In this document: one piece after another, positions 1-7,462 of the stretch
How positions within the stretch are numbered: the first letter of the stretch is position 1
Layout of the letters: every line of letters starts with the position of its first letter
DNA from: an uncultured Oscillospiraceae bacterium
Lineage (GTDB): Bacteria > Bacillota > Clostridia > Oscillospirales > Oscillospiraceae
Reading direction: 5' to 3'
NCBI GenBank assembly: GCA_910584045.1
Contig: CAJTYO010000045.1
Location: forward strand, 1-22,512
DNA: 22,512 nt
Translations under genes and position numbers: made by a program
The notes under the pieces: model-generated
Seen by the model: only the letters and a program-made list of their open reading frames with translations
Database searches by the model: none
What the model was told of the DNA's origin: nothing

Positions 1-1190
1 GGCATACTCACCCGCTCCGGGTTCAGGAACCGCTCGAAGTACAGCCCGTATTTCATGGGTTCCACATCCGTAATGTCCAGACAGTAGGACACCATGCTGC
101 CAGCGGCGCTGCCGCGGCCCGGCCCCACGGGGATGCCCTGGCTCTTGGCGAAGCGGACGAAATCGGAGACGATGAGAAAGTAGTCGGTAAATCCCATCCG
201 TTCGATCATATCCAGCTCATAGTTCAGTTGCTTCTGGTACTCCGGATGACGGTCCCCGTACCGCCGCTGAAAGCCCTCCCCGCACAGGCGGCGGATGTAA
301 CTCTGGGCGGTTTCCCCCTCCGGAACCCGAAATTCCGGCAGGTGGTACTTGCCGAAGGTGAACTCCAGATTGCACATCTCGGCGATCCGCTCGGTGTTCT
401 CCAGCGCCTGGGGGTACTGGCTGAACAATTTTTCCATCTCCTCACTGGAGCGGACGTAGAAATTCCGGGGCTCATAGCGCATCCGTTTCTCGTCCTCCAC
501 CAGCTTCCCGGTCTGAATGCACAGCAGCACGTCGTGGGCCTCAGCGTCCTCAGGGGCCAGATAATGGCAGTCGTTGGTGCAGACCAGGGGGATGCCGGTC
601 TCCTCGTGAATGCGCAGCAGTCCCCGGTTGACCACTGCCTGCTCCCGGATGCCGTGGTCCTGGAGTTCCAGGTAAAAACCCTCCTCCCCAAAGATGCTGC
701 GCATCTCCAGGGCATAGTCCCTCGCGCCGTCATACTCCCCGTTTGCCAGCCGCTTGGGGATCTCCCCCGCCAGACAGGCGGACAGAGCGATCAGCCCCCC
801 GCTGTGCTTCCGCAGGAGCTCCATATCAATTCTCGGCTTGATATAGAACCCATCCACAAAGCCCATGCTGACCATATAGCTGAGGTTTTTGTATCCCTCC
901 TCGTTCCGGCACAGCAGGACCAGATGGCGGCTTCCCGAATCCAGTTCATGGACCCGGTCCAGCCGCGAGCGTCCCGGCGGCGTCACATAGACCTCGCAGC
1001 CGATGATGGGCTTGATCCCCTCGGCCCTGCACGCCCGGTAGAAGTCGATGGCGCCGTACATGACGCCGTGGTCGGTGACCGCCACGGCGGTCTGGCCCAG
1101 CTCCTTCACCCGTTTTGCCAGGCCGTTTATTTTGCAGAAGCCGTCCAGGAGGCTGTACTCCGTATGGACGTGGAGGTGAACGAACGACAT
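1..1190 (-). CDS. dnaE: DNA polymerase III alpha subunit (DnaE), N-terminal part, cut by window edge
   Basis: Catalytic alpha subunit of the replicative DNA polymerase III. The visible part is codons 1 to 396; the rest lies beyond position 1. The protein opens with a PHP domain: HLHVH at residues 5-9, followed by VTDHG near 38-42. The polymerase palm begins with GPGRGSAAGS near residues 356-365, then FERFLNPERVSM at the edge. In the family the next residues are the PDID catalytic aspartates, so the active site sits just outside the window. The ATG at 1188-1190 is preceded by GGAGGG about 6 bases upstream. It is the last gene seen in the leftward cluster, 50 bp after the metallo-hydrolase gene. 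The PHP-first layout and the GRGSAAGS motif fit DnaE rather than PolC, which carries an OB fold and an inserted exonuclease. I see nothing damaged in the visible part. Confidence 0.97.
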   Translation of the reverse strand, partial: MSFVHLHVHTEYSLLDGFCKINGLAKRVKELGQTAVAVTDHGVMYGAIDFYRACRAEGIKPIIGCEVYVTPPGRSRLDRVHELDSGSRHLVLLCRNEEGYKNLSYMVSMGFVDGFYIKPRIDMELLRKHSGGLIALSACLAGEIPKRLANGEYDGARDYALEMRSIFGEEGFYLELQDHGIREQAVVNRGLLRIHEETGIPLVCTNDCHYLAPEDAEAHDVLLCIQTGKLVEDEKRMRYEPRNFYVRSSEEMEKLFSQYPQALENTERIAEMCNLEFTFGKYHLPEFRVPEGETAQSYIRRLCGEGFQRRYGDRHPEYQKQLNYELDMIERMGFTDYFLIVSDFVRFAKSQGIPVGPGRGSAAGSMVSYCLDITDVEPMKYGLYFERFLNPERVSM

Positions 1191-1240
1191 AGAGCCCTCC
1201 TTATCATATTCCGATCAAGCCGCCCGCCGGGCGGCCCGGT

Positions 1241-2035
1241 TCATACGCAAATTTCTTCTCCACAGGAGAGATACTTCATCCTCTTTACCCGCCGGGCCAG
1301 ATAGGCGTAGGCATCCTCGCCCGTACAGTGACAGGTATAAAAATCCATATCGTACTGCTGCAGTTCTCCGGCGATCCCCTCCAGTACTGCTTCCGGCACG
1401 GTCTTCTTCATCACAGGGATGCTCAGGTGATATCCGCCTATACACAGATGCGGCGCATATGCCCTCGCCCGCTCAAGAATGTTAACCACGCCGCAGTGAC
1501 CGCAGCCCATAATGAGTACATTTTTCTCACCAAAAATCACCAGATTTTGCTCATGAGCGAATGTATCCGGCCCCTTTTCGTCATACAGTGTATCATTGGC
1601 TGCGGAGTGAAATTTTGATGTGTCCGCCGTCGTAAACAGCAGCAGCTCCTCGTCAATCCGGCAGTCTCCGCCCACAAGAACTACCTGGGGGTGCTCCATC
1701 AGCTTCTGGTCCAGGCCGATGGGGACCTTGATAAACCCCATGGATTTGGAGAAGTGCTTCTCGAATGCCCGTCTCTGGATGTAGATTTTGGCTCCCTGGT
1801 TGACCTTCAGAAACGCGGCCAGTCCGCCGCCGTGGTCAAAATGCCCATGGGAGATGACCACTGTGTCCACCTGTCCCAGATCGATTCCGCGCTTTGCCGC
1901 GTTTTTTACCAGCGTATCGTCCGGCCCCAGGTCAAAGAGCAGCCTGTGCCGCTCTGTCTCAATGTATAGCGACAGTCCGTGGACCGCTGTCAGCTCGCAG
2001 CTGGATTTGTTCTCCACCAGCGCCGTTATTTTCAT
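1241..2035 (-). CDS. MBL-fold metallo-hydrolase, COG1237 family
   Basis: A 264-residue metallo-beta-lactamase-fold protein. The metal-binding signature HGHFDHGG is at residues 63-70 and a second cluster, MGCGHCGVVNI, at 176-186. The C-terminus carries CHCTGEDAYAY. This combination, with a histidine between two cysteines and a late CTG motif, is typical of COG1237. Members of that family are often annotated by analogy to the archaeal enzyme that makes ribofuranosyl-aminobenzene phosphate (a methanopterin precursor). That reaction is unlikely here because nothing suggests methanopterin synthesis, so the substrate is unknown. No signal peptide or membrane segment is visible, so it should be cytoplasmic. 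The ATG at 2033-2035 has GGGAGG just upstream and lies 17 bp after the whiA stop, so it is probably cotranscribed with whiA and dnaE. Confidence 0.9.
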   Translation of the reverse strand: MKITALVENKSSCELTAVHGLSLYIETERHRLLFDLGPDDTLVKNAAKRGIDLGQVDTVVISHGHFDHGGGLAAFLKVNQGAKIYIQRRAFEKHFSKSMGFIKVPIGLDQKLMEHPQVVLVGGDCRIDEELLLFTTADTSKFHSAANDTLYDEKGPDTFAHEQNLVIFGEKNVLIMGCGHCGVVNILERARAYAPHLCIGGYHLSIPVMKKTVPEAVLEGIAGELQQYDMDFYTCHCTGEDAYAYLARRVKRMKYLSCGEEICV

Positions 2036-2052
2036 ATTGCCTCCCGCTCTCT

Positions 2053-2949
2053 TTACGATTTGCTCAATTCCATCAACTTCCGCATACGGTGGTTGAGGCA
2101 GCTTTTGGTAATGGGCGGTTCGAACTCCTCCGCCAGCTGACTCAGGGTCAGCTCCGGATAGGTTTCCCGCAGCACGATAGTTTCCTTCAGCGCCGCATTC
2201 AGTCCGTCCACGCGGCCTAGTTCATACAGCCGCCGGATGGCCTCCAGCTGCTTCTGGGCGGCGTCCACCGCCTTGTCCAGGTTGGCCGCCTCGCAGTTGA
2301 CCCGCCGATTGACGCCGTTGCGCAGCTCCTTCTTCGCCTTGGCGTCCATCAGTGCCGCGGCGGAGCCCGGCGCGCCCATCAAAGTGAGAATCTCCTCGAT
2401 CTGGCCGCTGCTTTTGAAATAGGTCACCTGGATGCCGTTTCGCATAACCTGTCCCGGCTGCCGTCCCATATCGGTCAGGAGAGCCATCAGCTCCCGGCTG
2501 GCCTGGGCGTGGCTGGTGGCCAGCTCCAGGTGATAGCGCTTGTTGCTGGGCTCCGTTACGCTGCCCCCGGCCAGAAAAGCCCCCCGCAGGAAGGCCGCCC
2601 GGCAGCACTCCTCCTCCAGCAGTCCGAAGTTGATGTGGAGCACCGGGCTTTGTCTCGCGTCATAGCCAAAAGCGTCGATAATTTTCCCCAGCTTTTCCCC
2701 GTCGGTCAGCTGGAAGACATATTTTCTTTCCCCTCCGGCGGGCGCCCTGTCAAACCCGAGGCCGAAAGCCCGCTCCAGCAGCGCGGGCAGGCGCTGGGCG
2801 AAGCTCATATTTTCTGTTATCAGGCGCACCTCCTGGGTTGTGAAGGTGTTTCCGTACAGCAGGACGCCGTAGATCTCTGCGCGCGCGCAGCACGGCTTAT
2901 CCAGTTGTGCGCGGCAAAGTTCTGTTTTAACATCGCTGGAAAATGACAT
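2053..2949 (-). CDS. whiA: DNA-binding protein / sporulation regulator WhiA
   Basis: WhiA is a DNA-binding protein that controls sporulation genes in actinomycetes and affects cell division and chromosome segregation in Bacillus. The 298-residue protein has the expected layout. An N-terminal region resembling a LAGLIDADG homing endonuclease includes AAFLRGAFLAGGSVTEP, where the catalytic acidic residues of true endonucleases are absent. The C-terminal helix-turn-helix is in the last 50 residues (TLSQLAEEF, then KSCLNHRMRKL). I chose the ATG at 2947-2949. A TTG directly before it would be only 2 bases from the AGGTG ribosome-binding site, whereas the ATG is 5 bases away. The gene is separated from yvcK by 128 bp, longer than any other gap in the cluster, and this gap may hold an extra promoter. 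Confidence 0.95.
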   Translation of the reverse strand: MSFSSDVKTELCRAQLDKPCCARAEIYGVLLYGNTFTTQEVRLITENMSFAQRLPALLERAFGLGFDRAPAGGERKYVFQLTDGEKLGKIIDAFGYDARQSPVLHINFGLLEEECCRAAFLRGAFLAGGSVTEPSNKRYHLELATSHAQASRELMALLTDMGRQPGQVMRNGIQVTYFKSSGQIEEILTLMGAPGSAAALMDAKAKKELRNGVNRRVNCEAANLDKAVDAAQKQLEAIRRLYELGRVDGLNAALKETIVLRETYPELTLSQLAEEFEPPITKSCLNHRMRKLMELSKS

Positions 2950-2995
2950 CAAGGCACCTGCTTTCCTTACCCATGCCCATCAACAGAAGCAACCC

Positions 2996-3026
2996 AATAT
3001 AGGTCAAGCCTGGGGTTTAAGAATTT
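2996..3026 (-). promoter_or_regulatory. Possible internal promoter ahead of whiA
   Basis: In the 128-bp gap between yvcK and whiA the minus strand carries TATATT (-10, 2996-3001). A weak TTCTTA lies 16 bases upstream. Transcription would start about 40 bases before the whiA ATG. The -35 matches only three of six positions, so this is a candidate and not a firm call. No convincing terminator for yvcK is present in the same gap, so read-through from murB is also likely. Confidence 0.25.
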
Positions 3027-3077
3027 GATATTTTTACGGAGAAAAATCTCCCCAAAAGATGTGCGCAGATGCGCCCC

Positions 3078-4115
3078 TTACTCCGTCCGATACCGTCCCA
3101 GACCGGCAATCCGTACACTCCTCTGGGCATGGAGCTCCAGCAGCGCAGCCGCCAAAAGCTCGCTGTCGTGGCGGACGTATCCGTTGTGTACGGCGGACAC
3201 CGGCCTGCTGACCAGCTCCACCCCCAGCTCCGCGCACCGCGCCTTGTCGAAGCACAGCTGCTCCGCACCCTCCTGGGCATAGCGCTCCAGCACCTCCGCC
3301 GGGATGGCGGAGGCGTTCACCAGACACAGATGGAACAGCCCCGGCGCGGAGTGCTCAAAGATTGCCCGGATGTGGTCGGCGTTGGTGTACCCCTCCGTCT
3401 CCCCCTCCTGGGTCATCACGTTGGCAATATAAACCTTCAGAGCAGAGGACTCCGCAATCGCCTGGGCCACCCCTTCCACCAACAGGTTGGGGATGATGCT
3501 GGTGTACAAACTGCCGGGTCCCAGTAAAATCATATCCGCCTCCCGGATAGCCTCCAGGGCCGGCTCCAGGGCCGGCGGCCGCTCCGGCAGCAGCCGCACC
3601 CGCCGGATGCGGCAGTCCTCCCGCTTCTTGCAGTAAAAGATCTTCGATTCCCCCAGGACCTTGGCTCCGTTCTCCAGCTCGGCCTCCAGCTGCACGTCGC
3701 TGTTGGTCACCGGGATGATCCGTCCGGTGATGGCCAGCACCTGGCTCATCCGGCTGACCGCCTGATCGAAGCTGCCCCCGGAGATCCCGTTGAGGGCCGC
3801 CAAAAACAGGTTGCCAAAGCTCTGTCCTTTCAGCGAACCCTCGGTGAACCGGTAGCGCAGCAGTTCTCCCATCAGGGGCTCCACGTTGGCCAGGGCCTCC
3901 ATGCAGTGGCGCACGTCCCCCGGCGGCAGCATTCCCAGCTCCTGGCGCAGCACGCCGGACCCGCCGCCGTCGTCTGCCACCGTCACGACAGCGGTCAAAT
4001 TGTTGGTGTGTCGTTTCAGGCCCCGCAGCATGGTGGACAGGCCCGTTCCGCCGCCGATCGCGACGATTTTCGGCCCCTTTCCGCTGGGGCCGCGGTATAA
4101 ATTGTTTTCAATCAT
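3078..4115 (-). CDS. yvcK: YvcK / CofD-like gluconeogenesis factor
   Basis: YvcK is a cytoplasmic UDP-sugar-binding protein of the CofD-like fold, needed for growth on gluconeogenic carbon sources and for normal cell shape and peptidoglycan synthesis in Bacillus and relatives. The 345-residue protein shows the family motifs GGGTGLS at 21-27, ADDGGGSG at 47-54 and PPGDVRH shortly after. I start it at the ATG at 4113-4115. Translation could extend 32 codons further upstream in frame, but that segment lies inside the methyltransferase gene and does not resemble the family. This start overlaps the end of the methyltransferase gene by 8 bases, with only a weak GAGAG-like site upstream, so translation is probably coupled. 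In most Firmicutes yvcK follows rapZ directly; here two restriction-modification genes intervene. Confidence 0.95.
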   Translation of the reverse strand: MIENNLYRGPSGKGPKIVAIGGGTGLSTMLRGLKRHTNNLTAVVTVADDGGGSGVLRQELGMLPPGDVRHCMEALANVEPLMGELLRYRFTEGSLKGQSFGNLFLAALNGISGGSFDQAVSRMSQVLAITGRIIPVTNSDVQLEAELENGAKVLGESKIFYCKKREDCRIRRVRLLPERPPALEPALEAIREADMILLGPGSLYTSIIPNLLVEGVAQAIAESSALKVYIANVMTQEGETEGYTNADHIRAIFEHSAPGLFHLCLVNASAIPAEVLERYAQEGAEQLCFDKARCAELGVELVSRPVSAVHNGYVRHDSELLAAALLELHAQRSVRIAGLGRYRTE

Positions 4116-4764
4116 AGTCGTTTTGTCTCTCAGCCGTTGTGTGATTGGAATAGGTGTTCCATGTGGGCTCATAGTCATCCGTTGCCTGATCTCCCCATAA
4201 GTCCCAGCCATGTCTGCTGCCTCTCGCGAACATCTCCAGAAATGGTCCGGAAGAGCAGCTCTCTATCAGGGTGCAGAATTCATCCGGTTTTCTGGAGTGC
4301 TCCCGTTTTATAGAACGAATGAGATTCACCTGGGAGCGGCCGGCAGCCAGCGTCCGATTTTTATCTCCCCGGATCCCAAAGAGCAATATTTCTGTCACAT
4401 TACGGAAATAAAATCCCACCCCCCGGCCATCCGGCATACCGTCTTTACGGACCTTTTCCCATATTATGTTTGTTTTATACTCGAACCCCCAAGCCTTCAT
4501 AACTTCCAGACCCTCTGGCAACAACGCATTTGGCACCCATAAATATAAATGACATTTCTCGTCCGCTGCCTCCGAAACGGGCAGCGCTTTGATTTCCTCC
4601 AGACGCATGGTGCTGTATCTTGATAAGCGCTTATGCTCGGGAGCAACCTTGCCGGTCCGATTTTGAAACTGCCAAGGGGGATCTGCATAAATTGTTTTGT
4701 ACTTTTGACCGCCCGTATATTTTCGGAAATCTTCAATAGTCTGTGCCAGTTCTATTTCTGTCAT
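4108..4764 (-). CDS. MT-A70 family DNA N6-adenine methyltransferase (type II R-M modification subunit)
   Basis: A 218-residue adenine methyltransferase of the MT-A70 group. The catalytic DPPW is at residues 28-31 and is followed by the usual LYLWVPNALL and NIIWEKVRKDG segments. The C-terminal part carries REHSRKPDEF and GPFLEMFAR followed by GWDLWG, which bind AdoMet in this family. Known members transfer a methyl group to the N6 of adenine; the target site cannot be read from sequence. I start at the ATG at 4762-4764, which is 2 bases after the endonuclease stop and has GAGGGG upstream. A possible start seven codons earlier lies inside the endonuclease gene. Pairing with the neighbouring endonuclease makes it the protective half of a restriction system. 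The region looks more AT-rich than the flanking core genes, which fits acquisition by transfer. Confidence 0.9.
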   Translation of the reverse strand: MTEIELAQTIEDFRKYTGGQKYKTIYADPPWQFQNRTGKVAPEHKRLSRYSTMRLEEIKALPVSEAADEKCHLYLWVPNALLPEGLEVMKAWGFEYKTNIIWEKVRKDGMPDGRGVGFYFRNVTEILLFGIRGDKNRTLAAGRSQVNLIRSIKREHSRKPDEFCTLIESCSSGPFLEMFARGSRHGWDLWGDQATDDYEPTWNTYSNHTTAERQNDYD

Positions 4765-4766
4765 GA

Positions 4767-5438
4767 CTAGTACCCCTCTACACAAGGCTTACGGATTCCA
4801 ACGGCCAGAATGGGACAGCCTCCGTTCCTTCTGGATTTCAATCTGTATTCCAGTTTTCCCATCCATGTTGTGCTGGCTCCATATTTGGGCATGAGTGGTT
4901 TACCATTTTTGTCCACTACTTCCCGAAAAATATCATTCAATTCTTTCGACCTGGTCACAATAACCCCCACTTCGATCAGCCCGCAGTCGAAATAGGTCCG
5001 CATAGCAAGCAGGTCGCGATCAAAGGTCTGATCCTTGCTGTTCCACTCTAAATCAAAGGCAATTTTGTCCTTAATAAAGTCAATATTATGTCCGTCTATG
5101 TATCCCTCAATCTTTTTCTCGTCAAAGGGTTCATCCGCAAAACGGCCCCGCTGATTTGCTCTCCTGGGGTACATTTTTACCAATAAATCCCCGGTGATCC
5201 TGATTTCCCGCCACCCCAAAGGGTACAAAATATCATCAAATTTTTTCGGAATTGCCGTCTCGTTGCCTCCGGCGGCCTGCAAATCCTCAACAGAAATTGT
5301 CAACTGTTCCAGGCAGTCCTGAATCTCGCGCCACTCCTCCGGAAAAGCGTCATGCAGTATCTCCAGTGCATGACCATAGTTGTGAAATTCAAATTTCTCC
5401 AACAAATTTTCCCGGACATATTTTGTTATATCATCCAT
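4767..5438 (-). CDS. BglII/BstYI-like type II restriction endonuclease
   Basis: A 223-residue protein that I recognise as BglII/BstYI-like. The core is D120, eight residues, then D129-L-E131-W, followed by NSKDQTFDRDL and a hydrophobic strand ending VGVIVTRS. This matches the spacing of the catalytic D...E-x-Q of BglII (D84, E93, Q95), with D and E replacing E and Q. The length equals that of BglII. Enzymes of this group cut sites with a GATC core, but the specificity here is not readable. The ATG at 5436-5438 has TAGGAGA upstream and lies 17 bp after the rapZ stop. The methyltransferase follows 2 bp downstream. I saw no controller (C) gene, and the endonuclease comes first, so timing of expression must be managed in some other way. 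It could also be an inactive relic, but the frame and active site are intact. Confidence 0.85.
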   Translation of the reverse strand: MDDITKYVRENLLEKFEFHNYGHALEILHDAFPEEWREIQDCLEQLTISVEDLQAAGGNETAIPKKFDDILYPLGWREIRITGDLLVKMYPRRANQRGRFADEPFDEKKIEGYIDGHNIDFIKDKIAFDLEWNSKDQTFDRDLLAMRTYFDCGLIEVGVIVTRSKELNDIFREVVDKNGKPLMPKYGASTTWMGKLEYRLKSRRNGGCPILAVGIRKPCVEGY

Positions 5439-5455
5439 TCTATCTCCTAAACCAG

Positions 5456-6316
5456 CTACGTCCTCGTCATATCCCTATGATTCTCCGTCACCTGATACCC
5501 CAGACTGCGGATATACGCCGCCAAGGCGTGGGTCACCGCCACGGAGCGGTGGTGGCCGCCTGTGCAGCCGATTGCCGCCACCAGTACCGTTTTTCCCTCC
5601 TCCCGGTACAGCGGCAGCACGAAGCCCAGCAGATCCCGCAGCTTCTCCATGAACTGCTCCGTCTCCCGGAAGGAGAACACATAGTTCCGCACCTGGGCGT
5701 CAAGCCCCGTTTTTGTCCGCATGGAATCGATATAAAAGGGGTTGGGCATGAAGCGCACGTCAAACACCAGATCCGCCTCCAGCGGCAGTCCGTGTTTGAA
5801 TCCGAAGGATACCAGGCTCACCTGTAATTCTCCGGCGCTCTGGGCGCCGCCGAACAGCCGCAGCAGCTCCCCCCGCAGTCTTGCGGTGGAGTAAGTGGTG
5901 GAGTTGATGATCACGTCCGCCCGCTCCCGCACCGGGGCCATCATTCCGATCTCCCGGTCCACCGCCGCCGCCAGAGAACCGGCCCGCTCCTGGAGCGGGT
6001 GCAGCCGGCGGGTTTCCTTATACCGTTTGATGATGGTTCCAACATCTGCCTCCAAAAACAGCAGCTTGCAGTCATACTCCCGCTGACGAAGGGTGTCCAG
6101 AACATCCAAAAACTCGTCAAATGTATCCGCCGTGCGCACGTCGTATACCAGGGCCACCCGATTATATCGCCCGCTGCCTGCGGCGCAGAACTCCGCAAAT
6201 TTTAGGATCATGCCCGCCGGCATGTTGTCCACGATATAGAACCCCACATCCTCCAAAAAAGACGCGGCCCGGCTCTTTCCCCCGCCGGACAGGCCGGAAA
6301 TCAGCAGAATCTCCAC
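5456..6316 (-). CDS. rapZ: RNase adapter / nucleotide-binding protein RapZ (YvcJ)
   Basis: RapZ is a P-loop protein. In E. coli it binds glucosamine-6-phosphate and hands the small RNA GlmZ to RNase E; Firmicute YvcJ hydrolyses GTP and sits beside yvcK. The 286-residue protein has the Walker A motif GLSGGGKS at 8-15, a Walker B-like LLFLEAD near 85-91, DVRFMPNP at 186-193, and the C-terminal CTGGHHRSV at 251-259 that forms the sugar-phosphate pocket. The start codon is GTG at 6314-6316, preceded by a GGGGGG run. An ATG two bases earlier is in a different frame. The gene follows murB by 21 bp, so the two are cotranscribed and link peptidoglycan precursor supply to aminosugar sensing. Confidence 0.96.
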   Translation of the reverse strand: MEILLISGLSGGGKSRAASFLEDVGFYIVDNMPAGMILKFAEFCAAGSGRYNRVALVYDVRTADTFDEFLDVLDTLRQREYDCKLLFLEADVGTIIKRYKETRRLHPLQERAGSLAAAVDREIGMMAPVRERADVIINSTTYSTARLRGELLRLFGGAQSAGELQVSLVSFGFKHGLPLEADLVFDVRFMPNPFYIDSMRTKTGLDAQVRNYVFSFRETEQFMEKLRDLLGFVLPLYREEGKTVLVAAIGCTGGHHRSVAVTHALAAYIRSLGYQVTENHRDMTRT

Positions 6317-6337
6317 ATGTATCCCCCCCTTGTTTCT

Positions 6338-7249
6338 CTAGGGCACAATCTTTACCTCCGGCTCCAGACGTACGCCGGTCCGCGTGAATACGGTCTCCTG
6401 TATATGGGCGATCAACGCCAGCACGTCGGAGCAGGTGGCTCCGCCGGCATTGATGACAAAGCCGGCGTGCTTCTCCGACACCTGGGCTCCGCCGGCCCTG
6501 GCCCCCTTTAGCCCGCACTGCTCGATCAGAGCCCCCGCAAAATGGCCCTCGGGCCGCTTGAAGGTGCTGCCGGCGCTGGGGTACTCCAGGGGCTGCTTCT
6601 CCCGGCGGCGGCGGCCAAGCTCCTCCATCTCCGCCCGGATGACCTCGCCGTCCCCGGGCTCCAGACGGAGCTCTGCCGCCAGCACCGCGCCGCGCCCGCC
6701 GCTGAATACGCTGCGGCGGTAGCTAAGCGCCAGCGTCTCCCTCTCCAGCCGCCGCACGCCCTCGCCGGGCATCCAGGCTGTCACGGCGGAGAGGACCTGC
6801 TTCATCTCGCCGCCATAGGCCCCGGCGTTCATACACACCGCGCCCCCCAGACTGCCAGGGATGCCGTGGGCGAATTCCAGGCCCCGCAGTCCCTCACGCT
6901 GGGCAAAGGAGGCCACCCGGGCCAGACTCAGACCAGCCCCGGCCCGGATGGTCCGCTCACCGACCCGTTCCGCGCCGTCCAGATGCCCGGTGTGGATTAC
7001 CAACAGGTCGGCGCCCCCGTCTGCCACCAGCAGGTTAGACCCGTTTCCCATCACCAGCACGGGCCAGCCCTCCGACTCGGCCAGCGCCAGCAGCGCCGCG
7101 CACGCCTCAGCAGAGGCGGGACGAACGAAGCGCCGGGCGGGACCGCCCACCCGGAAGGTGGTGTGCCGGTCCATGGGCTCCTCCCGACAAATCTCCAGGT
7201 CGGGAAGGCGCTCCGCGGCGAGACGGTCAAAGCGGTCAAACCAAGGCAT
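6338..7249 (-). CDS. murB: UDP-N-acetylenolpyruvoylglucosamine reductase
   Basis: MurB is the cytoplasmic FAD enzyme that uses NADPH to reduce UDP-GlcNAc-enolpyruvate to UDP-MurNAc, the second step of peptidoglycan synthesis. The 303-residue protein has the FAD-binding GNGSNLLV at 68-75 and GIPGSLGGAV at 129-138. YRRS is at 177-180, PSAGSTFKRP (with the serine that protonates the product) at 224-233, and a glutamate in LEPEVKI near 297. The short form without the extra tyrosine loop fits the type II MurB of Firmicutes. I chose the ATG at 7247-7249 because AGGAGG precedes it by about 8 bases. An in-frame start 26 codons upstream would begin upstream of the predicted transcript start. It is the first gene of the leftward cluster. 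Confidence 0.97.
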   Translation of the reverse strand: MPWFDRFDRLAAERLPDLEICREEPMDRHTTFRVGGPARRFVRPASAEACAALLALAESEGWPVLVMGNGSNLLVADGGADLLVIHTGHLDGAERVGERTIRAGAGLSLARVASFAQREGLRGLEFAHGIPGSLGGAVCMNAGAYGGEMKQVLSAVTAWMPGEGVRRLERETLALSYRRSVFSGGRGAVLAAELRLEPGDGEVIRAEMEELGRRRREKQPLEYPSAGSTFKRPEGHFAGALIEQCGLKGARAGGAQVSEKHAGFVINAGGATCSDVLALIAHIQETVFTRTGVRLEPEVKIVP

Positions 7250-7294
7250 ATAAAAACCTCCTGCATACAGCGGATCACCGGCTGCTTTTTTTAT

Positions 7295-7323
7295 AGTATA
7301 CCGCAGCCACAGGAAAAAGTCTA
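7295..7323 (-). promoter_or_regulatory. Sigma-A promoter of the murB-rapZ cluster
   Basis: The minus strand reads TAGACT (-35, 7318-7323), a 17-base spacer, then TATACT (-10, 7295-7300). Transcription should begin near 7288, leaving an untranslated leader of about 40 bases before murB. The -35 matches four of six consensus positions and the -10 matches five of six. It faces away from the symporter promoter, so the two units are divergent. Confidence 0.7.
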
Positions 7324-7412
7324 CCACATTTATGCGGCGGCCTCTGGCGGGGCCTGCCTGGTTTGCACAAAATTTCCGGGACTTCCAGACAGTTATTATG
7401 GCGCTTCTTACC

Positions 7413-7441
7413 TTGACAGGAGAAAATCAGACGAATATAAT
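7413..7441 (+). promoter_or_regulatory. Consensus sigma-A promoter of the symporter unit
   Basis: TTGACA at 7413-7418, exactly 17 bases, then TATAAT at 7436-7441: a perfect match to the vegetative promoter consensus. The start of transcription should be near 7448, just before the T-box stem I. Such a strong promoter is common when control is by attenuation in the leader. The stretch between this and the murB promoter (7324-7412) shows nothing else that I can name. Confidence 0.85.
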
Positions 7442-7462
7442 AAAATAAATGTTATACTTACA

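Noticed and set aside
1219..1235. 7-bp GC palindrome before dnaE as a terminator
   Set aside because: No T-run follows on the minus strand and dnaE begins only 29 bases later, so read-through is expected.
228..1304. 358-codon plus-strand frame opposite dnaE
   Set aside because: DnaE is unmistakable on the minus strand; the plus-strand product has no domain signature.
3038..3051. Short hairpin GGAGA-AAAA-TCTCC after yvcK as a terminator
   Set aside because: The stem has only 5 bp and no T-run follows in either direction.
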